Part shown: in pieces, positions 16,951-25,801 of the stretch
Numbering within the stretch: the stretch's first letter is position 1
How the letters are laid out: each line of letters opens with the position of its first letter
Assembly: GCA_903832285.1 (NCBI GenBank)
Contig: CAILAY010000009.1
Location: forward strand, 212,198 to 276,197
Direction: 5' to 3'
Length of the DNA: 64,000 bases
DNA from: an uncultured beta proteobacterium
Lineage (GTDB): Bacteria; Pseudomonadota; Gammaproteobacteria; Burkholderiales; Burkholderiaceae_C
Translations under genes and position numbers: made by a program
Notes under the pieces: model-generated
Seen by the model: the letters and a program-made list of their open reading frames with translations, nothing else
What the model was told of the DNA's origin: nothing
Database searches by the model: none

Positions 16951-17181
16951 GTGAAAGCCGAGGACCTGCAATTGCTGGTGACCCGCACGATGCCCTTTGG
17001 CAAACACAGGGGACTCATTCTGGCCGATTTGCCAGGTAATTACCTCAATTGGTTCGCGCGCGAGGGTTTCCCCAGGAGCGAAACCGGTCGCTTGCTGCAA
17101 TTGATGCATGAAATAGACCACAACGGCTTGTCCGATCTGCTCAAACCCCTACGGCCATCAGCCCGCGCGTCAACGCTGTAA
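16951..17181 (+). CDS. DUF3820 family protein
   Basis: A 76-residue protein beginning at GTG 16951, three bases after the previous stop. The motif MPFGKHRGLILADLPGNYLNWF followed by GFP is the hallmark of DUF3820, also called putative quorum-sensing-regulated virulence factor in some databases. No biochemical activity is established. It ends the apparent gcdH operon; a 56-bp dispersed repeat follows 15 bp later. Confidence 0.85.
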   Translation: MKAEDLQLLVTRTMPFGKHRGLILADLPGNYLNWFAREGFPRSETGRLLQLMHEIDHNGLSDLLKPLRPSARASTL

Positions 17182-17196
17182 AGTGCAAGCCAGACT

Positions 17197-17252
17197 TTCG
17201 TGCCTCGGCGTCGAAGCGATCCGAGTCATGAGCGTTTATTCCTTCAAGTTAA
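17197..17252 (+). repeat. 56-bp intergenic repeat, copy 1
   Basis: Starts TTCGTGCCTCGG and ends TTCCTTCAAGTTAA. It aligns without gaps to 43026-43081 with 45 of 56 identical positions, including a conserved core CCGAGTCATGA and TTCCTTCAAG. It lies between the DUF3820 stop and the aldo/keto reductase start. It may be a dispersed repeat or a structured RNA. Confidence 0.7.
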
Positions 17253-17271
17253 CGGCAAGAAAGCTTATCCG

Positions 17272-18297
17272 ATGCAGTACGTTCGTCTGGGCCAAACGGG
17301 CCTCAAAGTCTCCCGCATATGTCTTGGCATGATGACTTATGGCACACCCCAATGGCGGCCCTGGGTGCTGGATGAAACGGCGTCGCGCCCGCTGGTCAAA
17401 CACGCGGTCGATCTGGGGCTGAACTTCTTCGACACCGCTGACATGTACTCGGCAGGAGAGTCAGAAGCGCTGACCGGAAAGTTTCTCAAAGCCTATTGCA
17501 AACGAGAGGAAGTGGTGGTGGCAACGAAGGTGTACTTCCCGGTCGAAATCGATTTCAAGGGCGGCAGCGGGACCGACGCCAAGCCGCCGCGCCGACCCAA
17601 TTTGGACGGTCTGAGCCGCAAGCGAATTTTCCACGCCGTGGACGCAAGTCTCAAGCGTCTGGGCACCGACTACATCGACCTGTATCAAATCCACCGGCTC
17701 GATCCCGAGACCACGCTGGAAGAGACCATGGAGGCCCTGCACGACCTCGTCAAGGCCGGCAAACTGCGTTATCTGGGTGCGAGCAGCATGTGGGCCTGGC
17801 AATTCGCCAAGGCGCAGCAGATCGCCAGTGAGAACGGCTGGACGCGATTTGCCAGCATGCAAAACCACTACAACCTGGCGTATCGGGAAGAGGAGCGTGA
17901 GATGATTCCGCTGTGCCGCGATCAGGGCGTGGCACTGATCCCCTGGAGCCCACTGGCGCGCGGCTTCCTGGCGGGAAACCGTCAACTCGGCGACAAGGAA
18001 GAAGGGAGCACCGAGCGCGCCAAGACCGACACCATCGCCCAGAACTACTACTACCGCGCCAGCGACTTCTCGGTGGTGGCGGAACTGAGCCAACTAAGCC
18101 AGGAAAAAGGCATCAGCAACGCCACCCTGGCCTACGCCTGGCTGCTGCACAAAGGCGTGACGGCGCCCATCGTGGGCGCGAGCAAAACCCATCATCTCGA
18201 TCAGGCGGTCGCCGCGTTGAAAGTCGAACTCTCGGGGCAGGACATCAGCCGCCTTGAAGCGGCGTATGAGCCGCATCCGGTGATTGGACATTCCTAG
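17272..18297 (+). CDS. Aldo/keto reductase
   Basis: NADPH-dependent oxidoreductase of the AKR superfamily, 341 residues. Visible features are LGQTGLKVSRICLGMMTYG at the start, NFFDTADMYSAGESE with catalytic Asp and Tyr, the lysine in VVATKVYF, the DLYQIHRLDP region with the active-site histidine, and a C-terminal APIVGASKTHHLDQ cofactor loop. ATG 17272 is preferred because the upstream in-frame codons fall in the 56-bp repeat. The substrate is unknown. The 3' end overlaps that of the convergent DMT exporter by 53 bp. Confidence 0.92.
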   Translation: MQYVRLGQTGLKVSRICLGMMTYGTPQWRPWVLDETASRPLVKHAVDLGLNFFDTADMYSAGESEALTGKFLKAYCKREEVVVATKVYFPVEIDFKGGSGTDAKPPRRPNLDGLSRKRIFHAVDASLKRLGTDYIDLYQIHRLDPETTLEETMEALHDLVKAGKLRYLGASSMWAWQFAKAQQIASENGWTRFASMQNHYNLAYREEEREMIPLCRDQGVALIPWSPLARGFLAGNRQLGDKEEGSTERAKTDTIAQNYYYRASDFSVVAELSQLSQEKGISNATLAYAWLLHKGVTAPIVGASKTHHLDQAVAALKVELSGQDISRLEAAYEPHPVIGHS

Positions 18298-19192
18298 CAG
18301 CCGGCCGGTTCACCAGCACGATTCCGAGCGCCACCAAGGACAACGCAGCGAGCAAGCTGAGGGTCACCGGTTCCTCCAGCCAGAGCGCGCCAAACAGCAG
18401 AGCACAAATCGGGGTGAGGAAAACGAACACCGATATTCGGGTCGCCGGATAACGGCCCAGCATCCACATCCAGGCAAGAAAGCTCATGAACGCGCCCAGC
18501 AGCGCCTGCGCTGCGAGAGAGCCCCAGGCAAATGCGCTGAAATGCCAGTGCCACTTTTCACCAAAAAACAGCGACAGCATCGGTAAAGCGACGGCGCTCA
18601 TTCCCAACTGATAGAACAGCAGCTTTTCGGCCGAAACGCGCATCAGGGTCGAACTGCGGATGGTGATCGTGGTCAGGCCCCACAGCAGTCCGGCGCTAAG
18701 TGCCAGCAAGTCACCGCGCCAGTGGGCGGGGGTTGCCAAGGCGCCGGTAAAGCCGCCGCCAAGTGCAAACATCACGGCCAGAAAAGCGCAACACAGCCCC
18801 AGCCATTGCAGCGGTCGCAGGCGCTCAGTCGGCACCCACAGCGGCAGCAAAACCGCAACCCAGAATGGTGCCGTGTACAAGAACAGCGTCAGGCGCGATG
18901 CAGTCGTGTACTGCAAGCCGACGTAAATGCAGGCAAACTCGCCGGCGAACAAGGCACCCGCCAGCAAACCGGCCGGAAGCGACCCGTCGTCCTGCCACAA
19001 CTTGATGCCGCGCCAAACGCACCAAACCCAAAGCAACAGCGTGGCAGCGACAAAGCGCAGGCCGGCCTGGAAAGCCGGCGCGAGTTCGGGCAGCGTGGCC
19101 TTCATCAGCACCTGCTGAAAGCCCCAGAACAGGCAGCAGCCCAGCAGCAGGGCAATGGCCACGGCGTCGAGTTCGGACTTGCGTTGCGTCAT
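18245..19192 (-). CDS. DMT superfamily transporter (EamA type)
   Basis: Inner-membrane permease with ten predicted helices and two EamA repeats, 315 residues. Typical features are CCLFWGFQQVLMK in helix 1, TTASRLTLFLYTAPFWVAVLLP, and the second repeat ending FVFLTPICALLFGALWLEEPVTL. ATG 19192 (MTQRKSE) is taken as the start. Substrates of this family are varied (amino acids, nucleosides, drugs). Its 3' end overlaps the convergent aldo/keto reductase. Confidence 0.9.
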   Translation of the reverse strand: MTQRKSELDAVAIALLLGCCLFWGFQQVLMKATLPELAPAFQAGLRFVAATLLLWVWCVWRGIKLWQDDGSLPAGLLAGALFAGEFACIYVGLQYTTASRLTLFLYTAPFWVAVLLPLWVPTERLRPLQWLGLCCAFLAVMFALGGGFTGALATPAHWRGDLLALSAGLLWGLTTITIRSSTLMRVSAEKLLFYQLGMSAVALPMLSLFFGEKWHWHFSAFAWGSLAAQALLGAFMSFLAWMWMLGRYPATRISVFVFLTPICALLFGALWLEEPVTLSLLAALSLVALGIVLVNRPAARNVQSPDAAHTPLQGG

Positions 19193-19258
19193 GCGATGAT
19201 TGTCAGCCAAACTGCCCGCGCTGCCCAAATTTGCGAAGGGCATCGCTCACCACCCACG

Positions 19259-19765
19259 TCAAAGCGGATGTTCACTGAAGTACTTGCCGCCATGAAACAG
19301 CAGCGGAGAGGCACCTTCATCGTGTGAGCAGCGCTCCACTTCACCCACGAAGATGACGTGATCGCCCTCCTCGTAGCGGCTGCGGTTGAAGCACTCAAAT
19401 GTCGCCATTGCCCCTGCCAGCAATGGCGCCCCGGCCACGCCGTCCGAGTAATCCACACCGGCCCAGCGGTCCGATCCCTTGGAGGCGAAGACCTCGGCCA
19501 AGGGCCGCTGGTCCGCCGCCAAAACGTTGATGGCATAGTGCGATCCTGTGCTCAACGCTGCCAGAGAGCGGGCTCGACGCGACAGGCTCCACAGCACCAG
19601 TGGCGGCTCCAGTGAAACCGAGTTGAAAGAGTTCGCCGTGAAGCCCACCAGATCGCCCGCGGACGTGCGCGCCGTGACGATGGTGACGCCGGTGGCGAAG
19701 GCGCTCAGGGCGGCGCGAAACTCGAGCGGCGAAAAACTCGGCGGGGAGGCTTTGATGGGCGGCAT
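19259..19765 (-). CDS. Flavin reductase family protein
   Basis: A 168-residue FMN-binding split-barrel protein of the kind that supplies reduced flavin to two-component monooxygenases. Features: FRAALSAFATGVTIVTA near residue 16, GFTANSFNSVSLEPPLVLWSL, and GDHVIFVGEVERC with the conserved GDH towards the C-terminus. It is 66 bp from the DMT exporter start in the same direction. No partner oxygenase is nearby. The substrate flavin (FMN or FAD) is not determined. Confidence 0.9.
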   Translation of the reverse strand: MPPIKASPPSFSPLEFRAALSAFATGVTIVTARTSAGDLVGFTANSFNSVSLEPPLVLWSLSRRARSLAALSTGSHYAINVLAADQRPLAEVFASKGSDRWAGVDYSDGVAGAPLLAGAMATFECFNRSRYEEGDHVIFVGEVERCSHDEGASPLLFHGGKYFSEHPL

Positions 19766-19839
19766 AGCTGGAATTTACAGCATTGCTTCGCGTCGACAGG
19801 CTCACCCTTACACTGACGCCCTCGGACGAGGTAAAACAC

Positions 19840-21048
19840 ATGATGAAACCGTGGATCAAGCGCGGCGCGTTTGCGCTGGCTTTGTTGGCCGTGGCGACAG
19901 CGGTCGCAGTGCAATATGCGCGCCAGAACCCGAAGGAAGAAGAACCAAAGTTCCGCACCGCGTCCATCGACCAGGGCGCTATCACTCAGGTCGTTTTGGC
20001 CACCGGAACACTGCAGCCGGTGATCACGGTCAACGTGGGCACCCAGGTCAGCGGCACGGTGCTGGAGCGTCGCGCAGACTTCAATGACCGCGTCAGCAAG
20101 GGGCAGATCCTGCTACGTCTTGATCCTGCCAACCTGCAAGCACGCCTGCGCCAGACGCGCGCGCAGTTGGCCGCGAACGAAGCCGCTCTGGTGTTGGCGC
20201 GGGCCACATTTGAGCGCAATCAAAAACTTGTGGTCGAAGGCTTTATCTCAGCGCTCACGCTGGACCAGGGTCGGCGCGAAGTGGATGCAGCGCTGGCGAA
20301 CGTGGAGCTCGGACGGGCTCAGGTCGAGGCGGCCCAAACCGACCTCGACAACTCGGTCATTCGCTCGCCCATTGACGGTGTCGTGATACGGCGCAACACC
20401 GATGTGGGGCAGACCGTTGCGGCGAGTTTTCAAACGCCGGACCTGTACCTGCTGGCCCGCGACCTGCGCCAGATGGTGATCCAGACCAACGTGAGCGAAG
20501 CCGACGTGGGCCTCATCCAAGCCGGGCAGCGCGTGAATTTCACAGTTGACGCCTACCCCGAGCGTGAGTTTGAGGGGACGGTGCAGCAGTTTCGCTTGAA
20601 CTCGGCAAGCAACCAGGGCGTGGTCACCTACACGATCATCGTGGACGTGGCGAATCCGCAGGAGTTGCTCAAACCCGGCATGACGGCGCAGACCCGCATC
20701 GTGGTGTCCAGCAAACCCAGGGTCACACGGCTGCCCACCGCGGCCCTACGCTTTCGGCCCGACGACGACAGCCTGAAGGCCAAGGGCGCGGGTGCACCGG
20801 CTTCTGCGGCGTCGGCAGGCGTAGCCGTCGACGAGAAAGCCCGTGCCGACGACGATGGCGTGCTCAACGCCACACGCAGCGGGGCCAAGCTGTACCGTGT
20901 TTACACCGTGGGTGAGAAGCAGGTTCCCAAGCTGCACGAGGTGACGATTGGTATCGCCAACACCCGCTTCACGGAACTCATCAGCTCCGACCTGAAAGCA
21001 GGGGACGAAGTCATTACCCGCAGCGCTGAAGCACCAGGCAAGAAATGA
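19840..21048 (+). CDS. MacA-like periplasmic adaptor subunit of tripartite exporter
   Basis: Membrane-fusion (HlyD/RND-adaptor) protein, 402 residues, with an N-terminal membrane anchor (residues 7-25), a split lipoyl domain (TVNVGTQVSGTVLERRADFNDRVSKGQ and SPIDGVVIRRNTDVGQTV) around an alpha-helical hairpin, and a beta-barrel region. It links the MacB-like ABC transporter to an outer-membrane channel. ATG 19840 is one of two adjacent Met codons. Its stop overlaps the ATPase gene as ATGA. No TolC-like gene is in the window. Confidence 0.9.
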   Translation: MMKPWIKRGAFALALLAVATAVAVQYARQNPKEEEPKFRTASIDQGAITQVVLATGTLQPVITVNVGTQVSGTVLERRADFNDRVSKGQILLRLDPANLQARLRQTRAQLAANEAALVLARATFERNQKLVVEGFISALTLDQGRREVDAALANVELGRAQVEAAQTDLDNSVIRSPIDGVVIRRNTDVGQTVAASFQTPDLYLLARDLRQMVIQTNVSEADVGLIQAGQRVNFTVDAYPEREFEGTVQQFRLNSASNQGVVTYTIIVDVANPQELLKPGMTAQTRIVVSSKPRVTRLPTAALRFRPDDDSLKAKGAGAPASAASAGVAVDEKARADDDGVLNATRSGAKLYRVYTVGEKQVPKLHEVTIGIANTRFTELISSDLKAGDEVITRSAEAPGKK

Positions 21049-21755
21049 GTTTGATCGAGCTTGCGGGCATCAGCAAAAGCTACCGCAACGGCGACGTCGT
21101 GACGCCGGTGTTGCATGACATCGATCTGCGGGTGCAGCAAGGCGACTACCTCGCGCTCATGGGTCCCAGCGGGTCCGGGAAAAGTACGCTCATGAACCTG
21201 CTGGGTTTGCTGGACCGCGCCGACGGCGGCCACTATCAACTCAACGGGCAGGACGTGACAGACCTGAACGCAGCGCAGCACGCGGGCGTGCGCAACCACA
21301 CCATCGGCTTTGTGTTTCAGAGCTTCAACCTGCTCAAACGCATGAACGTGCTGGAGAACGTGGCACTGCCACTGCTCTATGCGGGCCAAGGGCGCGCCAA
21401 GGCCCGTGTGCGGGCCCAGGAGCTGCTGGAACAGGTCGGTTTGGCTGACCTGGGGCACCGCATGCCGAATCAACTCTCGGGCGGGCAGCAACAGCGGGTG
21501 GCCATCGCCAGGGCACTGGTCAACAGGCCACCACTGCTGCTAGCGGATGAGCCCACCGGCAATCTTGACACCAGGACCACGGGCGAAGTGCTGGATCTCA
21601 TTGGCCACTTGAATCGCGCGCAGGGCTTGACCATCGTGGTCGTCACACACGAGCCGGATGTGGCGGCTCACGCCCGTCGTCTGGTCCGTTTGAAAGATGG
21701 CAGGGTGGTGTATGACGGTGCCGTGGCTGAAGAAGCAACGGAGAAGGTGCAATGA
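21045..21755 (+). CDS. MacB-like ABC transporter ATPase
   Basis: ATP-binding subunit of 236 residues. Walker [10 protein letters not shown] (about residues 41-49), Q-loop FVFQSFNLL, signature [15 protein letters not shown] and Walker [13 protein letters not shown] are all present. In E. coli MacB the ATPase and permease are fused; here they are separate genes overlapping by four bases (ATGA). The set energises export of peptides, lipids or macrolide-like compounds; the actual substrate is unknown. Confidence 0.94.
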   Translation: MSLIELAGISKSYRNGDVVTPVLHDIDLRVQQGDYLALMGPSGSGKSTLMNLLGLLDRADGGHYQLNGQDVTDLNAAQHAGVRNHTIGFVFQSFNLLKRMNVLENVALPLLYAGQGRAKARVRAQELLEQVGLADLGHRMPNQLSGGQQQRVAIARALVNRPPLLLADEPTGNLDTRTTGEVLDLIGHLNRAQGLTIVVVTHEPDVAAHARRLVRLKDGRVVYDGAVAEEATEKVQ

Positions 21756-22966
21756 GTCTGATGCAGATCCTGCTGGAGGCCTTTCGCTCGCTCAACGGCA
21801 ACCGGTTGCGCACGGGCCTGACCATGCTGGGCATCATCATCGGCATTGCCTCAGTCGTGCTGATGCTCAGCGTGGGCGATGCAGTGCGGGCCTTTATCAA
21901 CAAGGAGTTGTCGGTGCTGGGTTCCAACCAGTTGATCGTGCAACCCGGAACACCCACCGAAAATGGCGCTCGTCGGCGCACCAACGACGCGCCTACCCTT
22001 ACCATTGAAGACGCCGCAGCGATGAGCCAATTGCCCAGCTTGCGCGGTGCCGCGCCCACGCTGCAGGGCTTTTTCCAGATCCTGTACGGCGACGACAACA
22101 GCAACACCGTGGTGCTTGGCGTGACACCCGACATGTTCGCCCTGCGCAACTGGAAAGTGGCCAGCGGCGTGTCGCTGGCCGACAGCGACGTGAGATCGGC
22201 CAACCGGGTCATCGTCATCGGATCCAACGTGGCCAACACCTACTACTACCGGCGCGACCCGATAGGACAGACGCTGCGCGTGGATGGTCGACCTTTCACC
22301 ATCATCGGCGTGCTCGCGGGCAGCGGGCGGACCCTGGACGGCACCGATCTGGGCGACCTGATGGCCGTGCCCATCACCGCAATTCCCGTTCGCATGCCCA
22401 GGCCGCGCACCGTCCATTACATCAACGCCCAGGCCAAAGACGAAGCCAGCATGGCCGAAGCGCAGCGTGACATCGCCGAACTGCTGCGGGATCGGCATCG
22501 CATCACGGGAGAAAAGCTGGACGATTTTCAGATCACGAATCTGGCCAGCATCGCGCAAACGGGCGAGGCCATAGGCGCGGGACTTTCGATAGGCCTGGGG
22601 ATTGTCGGCGCAATCTCGCTCATCGTTGGCGGCATCGGCATCATGAACATCATGCTGGTGAGCGTGAGCGAGCGGGTACGCGAGATCGGCATTCGCATGG
22701 CGATCGGTGCCAAACCCGTGCACGTGCTGGTGCAGTTTCTGAGTGAGGCTGTGGTGATGTGCGTTGTTGGCGGCATGATCGGCGTCGGGTTGGCGGCGCT
22801 GGGCGCCTGGGGCGTGAACAGCACTGGCAAGTTCGAGATGGCGCTGGGAGCCAGTCATGTGCTGACGGCCGTTTTGTTCTCTACTGGCGTGGGATTGTTC
22901 TTTGGCTTTTACCCCGCCAGAAGGGCTTCGAAACTGCTACCCATCGAGTGCTTGCGCCAGGATTGA
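21752..22966 (+). CDS. MacB-like ABC transporter permease
   Basis: A 404-residue FtsX/MacB-type permease: one N-terminal helix (LTMLGIIIGIASVVLMLSVG), a large MacB periplasmic core domain (about residues 50-260), then three helices, including GIGIMNIMLVSVSERVREIG(I)R, the cytoplasmic coupling segment. It completes the tripartite system with the adaptor and ATPase genes. It ends about 100 bp before the cytochrome gene. Confidence 0.93.
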   Translation: MSLMQILLEAFRSLNGNRLRTGLTMLGIIIGIASVVLMLSVGDAVRAFINKELSVLGSNQLIVQPGTPTENGARRRTNDAPTLTIEDAAAMSQLPSLRGAAPTLQGFFQILYGDDNSNTVVLGVTPDMFALRNWKVASGVSLADSDVRSANRVIVIGSNVANTYYYRRDPIGQTLRVDGRPFTIIGVLAGSGRTLDGTDLGDLMAVPITAIPVRMPRPRTVHYINAQAKDEASMAEAQRDIAELLRDRHRITGEKLDDFQITNLASIAQTGEAIGAGLSIGLGIVGAISLIVGGIGIMNIMLVSVSERVREIGIRMAIGAKPVHVLVQFLSEAVVMCVVGGMIGVGLAALGAWGVNSTGKFEMALGASHVLTAVLFSTGVGLFFGFYPARRASKLLPIECLRQD

Positions 22967-23014
22967 CGAGCATCCAAGGAGCGATCTGCAGCGCCTTGGC
23001 GGGAACGCCACAGC

Positions 23015-23020
23015 TATAAT
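23015..23020 (+). promoter_or_regulatory. Candidate -10 box for cytochrome c gene
   Basis: A perfect TATAAT lies 50 bp before the cytochrome start. No good -35 is present at the standard 16-18 bp distance; TTGGCG is only 13 bp away. Confidence 0.35.
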
Positions 23021-23070
23021 CCCACGTCACATTTTCAGCCAAAACCCGGTAACGTGAAAGTTAGGAATAC

Positions 23071-23610
23071 ATGAGCTACAACGCGCACGATGGAGCCGAT
23101 GCAGGTTCTGGCAGTCAATCCGGCCGCGCCTTCAAGGTGGGGGTTTTTGCGCTGCTGATGCCGGCGGTGGTCACAGCCAGCCTGGTCTATTACGTGGTCT
23201 CACACACCCCTCCCGCCGGGACGTTGAATGCCTCGAGCATGCCAGCCGCCGTGGCGCAGCGTATTGCAAAGGTCGGCACGCTCCAGGTCCGTGACAACAG
23301 CACACGGGTGCAACACACCGGCGAAGAAGTGTTCAAACGCACTTGCACCGCTTGCCACAGCACCGGTGCCTTGGGGTCCCCCAAGTTTGGCGATTCCGCC
23401 GCATGGGCGCCGCGTATCGCGACCGGCTTTGAAGCGTTGTTGCTTTCCGCTCTCAAAGGCAAGAACAACATGATGGCGCAAGGAGGTGGCGAGTACGACG
23501 ACAGCGAAGTCGCTCGGGCCGTGGTCTACATGGCCAATGCCGGCGGCGCCAAATTCGCCGAGCCCAAGGCGCCTGCAACTGTCGCTTCGGCACCGGTCGC
23601 TGCCAAATAA
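23071..23610 (+). CDS. Membrane-anchored c-type cytochrome (cytochrome c5 family)
   Basis: A 179-residue protein with one N-terminal transmembrane anchor (about residues 23-44), a linker, and a cytochrome c domain with the haem-binding motif CTACH near residue 91; the methionine in NNMMAQGG near residue 130 can be the sixth haem ligand. EEVFKRTCTACHSTGALGSPKFGD matches the cytochrome c5 / CytC5 group. It would carry electrons in the periplasm, anchored to the inner membrane. The C-terminus is Ala/Pro-rich. Confidence 0.93.
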   Translation: MSYNAHDGADAGSGSQSGRAFKVGVFALLMPAVVTASLVYYVVSHTPPAGTLNASSMPAAVAQRIAKVGTLQVRDNSTRVQHTGEEVFKRTCTACHSTGALGSPKFGDSAAWAPRIATGFEALLLSALKGKNNMMAQGGGEYDDSEVARAVVYMANAGGAKFAEPKAPATVASAPVAAK

Positions 23611-23621
23611 GCCGCGCCCCC

Positions 23622-24164
23622 TCACTTCCCGCCCTCTCCCCTGTGGGGTGAGGGCGCGTAGCCAAAACGCTGCGGTAGCGTCTGACTGCTCATCTCCTGC
23701 GGCACCCACAGGCCTTCCTCAATGGCCTGTGCGGCCAGGACCACGTCCTGGGTGTGTACCAAGCCGAAACCCAGATCGGTTTCAAGATAAACACGCCCGA
23801 GTTCGTCCAGAACGCAGCGCTGCAATCGCGCAGTCTCGGTAGTGTGCGCTGCTAACGAGTAGTTTGCATGGATGCGCCAGATGAAGGGCGTGGCTTGCAG
23901 TTCTACGTAGACGCGCTGCGGCCCATTCTGGAAAAACCATTGGCCCAGCGCGTCCGACGCGTAGTTGCGCTGGATGAAGTCGATCAGATTTCCGTGCAAC
24001 AGCAGCGAGCCCTTGCTGCCCGGCAATCCGCTTGAAAATGCGCCCGCGGCTTGGGCTTGATCGTCCCGCAGATACCAGTTGCCGCGCGCATCCAAACCCA
24101 GCCAGCCATAGCAATCCGGGACGTTCGGCCACTTGGCAAGGGCGGCTCTGACGATCTCATCCAT
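23622..24164 (-). CDS. Conserved hypothetical protein of Burkholderiales (DUF2946-like annotation)
   Basis: A soluble protein of about 180 residues beginning MDEIVRAALAKWPNVPDCYGWLGLDARGNWYLRD, a pattern I recognise from conserved Burkholderiales hypotheticals, often given a DUF29xx number; I am not sure of the exact number. No signal peptide or catalytic motif is visible. ATG 24164 is preferred, ATG 24173 possible. The last nine codons (SPHRGEGGK) are made from a pyrimidine-rich inverted sequence CCCTCTCCCCTGTGGGGTGAGGG, suggesting that the natural stop was lost into a repeat. Confidence 0.7.
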   Translation of the reverse strand: MDEIVRAALAKWPNVPDCYGWLGLDARGNWYLRDDQAQAAGAFSSGLPGSKGSLLLHGNLIDFIQRNYASDALGQWFFQNGPQRVYVELQATPFIWRIHANYSLAAHTTETARLQRCVLDELGRVYLETDLGFGLVHTQDVVLAAQAIEEGLWVPQEMSSQTLPQRFGYAPSPHRGEGGK

Positions 24165-24240
24165 GGGTGGCATTCTCCATACGAATCAGTTCAGGGCAGG
24201 GCTTGCTCGTTGCGCGTCGCTACGGACTGTCCTCAAAGTC

Positions 24241-25206
24241 TCAGGTTCCATGCTGAGTCAGCCAGCCACCCACCTGCTCGGGCAGCGTCCGCAAGTGACC
24301 AGGAAAGTCCCCGGCAACGAACCCCACATGGCCGCCCTGCAGGGGCTGCCAGAGTGTGACGCTGGCGTCCACTTCGCCGACGTGGGGCAGGCAGGAAGCG
24401 GGCACAAAGGGATCGTTGCGCGCATTGGCGACCAGAGTGGGAACACGGATGCACTGCAACTGATGCTTGGCCGAGGCACGGGCCCAGTAGTCATCTGCAT
24501 TCCTGAAGCCGTGCAATGGCGCTGTGAAGACGTCGTCAAAATCATAGAGATCACGCACGGCCTCCATAGTGGCACGGTCAAACAATCCCGGATGCCGCGC
24601 CAACAGAGCCAACGCACGTGGCTTCATGCTACGCAGGAACATGCGGGTATAGACCAGCCGATTGAAGCCGCGACCGATGGCGCGACCGCTGACCGTCAAA
24701 TCCAGCGGCGCGCAGACCGAGGCGATGGCATTGACCACCGAACTGGCCTGTTGCCCCATTTCTTCGGCCCATCGCAACAGCGCGTTGCCTCCAAGAGAGA
24801 CTCCCACGACAAGAATCGCGCCGCGGTGTCGCGCGCGAAAGCGTTGCAGGATCCAGCCGACCTCTTCATGGTCGCCCGAATGGTAGGCGCGCGGTGCTAG
24901 ATTGAGCTCACCGCTGCAGCCCCGAAAATGGGGCACCGCGAAGGCCCATTGCCGCTGGCGCGCGTACTCTGCAAAGGCCTGTGCATAGTGGCTGGAGGAC
25001 GAGCCTTCCAGGCCGTGAAACACCACCAGTAGCGTTGGACCCGGAATGCTGGCAAGCCAGTCAACGTCGATGAAGTCGCCATCTGGCGTGGTCCAGCGCT
25101 CGCGCCGCAGCGCGGGTGCTGCACCCTGTGCACGACGCGCATAGAGCGCAGACCAGAGGGTCTGCAAATTGCCGCCGGGAAGCCAGCGCGGCGCAAGATA
25201 CTGCAT
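24241..25206 (-). CDS. Alpha/beta hydrolase, YheT family
   Basis: A 321-residue hydrolase of the YheT/ABHD group. The N-terminal WLPGGNLQTLWSAL is the family signature; the nucleophile elbow GVSLGGNALLRW carries the catalytic serine near residue 139, and HGLEGSSSSHYAQ is the oxyanion-hole region. A histidine in GGHVGFVAG near the C-terminus completes a likely triad. The substrate is unknown. ATG 25206 (MQYLAPRW) is chosen from family length. A GTG-type upstream start is not supported. Confidence 0.9.
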   Translation of the reverse strand: MQYLAPRWLPGGNLQTLWSALYARRAQGAAPALRRERWTTPDGDFIDVDWLASIPGPTLLVVFHGLEGSSSSHYAQAFAEYARQRQWAFAVPHFRGCSGELNLAPRAYHSGDHEEVGWILQRFRARHRGAILVVGVSLGGNALLRWAEEMGQQASSVVNAIASVCAPLDLTVSGRAIGRGFNRLVYTRMFLRSMKPRALALLARHPGLFDRATMEAVRDLYDFDDVFTAPLHGFRNADDYWARASAKHQLQCIRVPTLVANARNDPFVPASCLPHVGEVDASVTLWQPLQGGHVGFVAGDFPGHLRTLPEQVGGWLTQHGT

Positions 25207-25257
25207 CACAAGTGCACGGCAAAACGGGTATGCGGGGGCAAGAATCAAACTTTCACG

Positions 25258-25707
25258 CTAATGCAAAACTTGGGGCGTGCCATCCGCTTCGTGCACTTCG
25301 TTCAGTGTTCCGGGGCTGGCGTGGTGCGCCACAAGTCGCCAACCCTGGGCCGTCTTGTGATACACGTTGGTGGCGATCACGTAGGCCAGTTGCGGTCCCT
25401 GGGGGGTCATGACTTCAATGCGCTCGACGACGCTGTGCACTGAACTGGCCAGGGAGTCCACACTACGCACGCGCTCCGGGCTGGCATGGATAGTTCCGTT
25501 ACTGAACAAGGCCTCAAACGCGGCCCGGATGGCACCGATTCCCACCAGGCGCGTTCCGCCGGGATGCACGCACACGACCTCATCCTCGTCCGCCCAGCAG
25601 GCCATGAGTTTCTCGATATCGGCGGATTGCAGCGCGTCGTAGAAGGCAGCCTCCATATCGTTGGCGCTGCCGCCCACGGTGGCGGCTTGGAGCTTGGCTT
25701 TAGACAT
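25258..25707 (-). CDS. NTF2-like / SnoaL-fold protein
   Basis: A 149-residue protein of the NTF2-like fold: helix MEAAFYDALQSADIEKLMACWADEDEVVCVHPGG at residues 18-51 and strands VIATNVYHKTAQGWRLVAHHAS near the end. Such proteins are often enzymes or binding domains; no specific role can be assigned. It is 51 bp upstream of the YheT gene in the same direction, so the two may be co-transcribed. Confidence 0.85.
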   Translation of the reverse strand: MSKAKLQAATVGGSANDMEAAFYDALQSADIEKLMACWADEDEVVCVHPGGTRLVGIGAIRAAFEALFSNGTIHASPERVRSVDSLASSVHSVVERIEVMTPQGPQLAYVIATNVYHKTAQGWRLVAHHASPGTLNEVHEADGTPQVLH

Positions 25708-25801
25708 GGCTTACCTGGGTAAATGAAGGTCCCGATTTTGCCTTGAACCGCGCCCAAGCGCACCGAGTCGCAGGAATGTTGTCAAACTCAGCAAGATATT
25801 T

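Noticed and set aside
21851..22858. 335-codon minus-strand open frame opposite the MacB-like permease
   Set aside because: His/Asp/Gln-rich antisense shadow; the plus-strand permease is clearly conserved.
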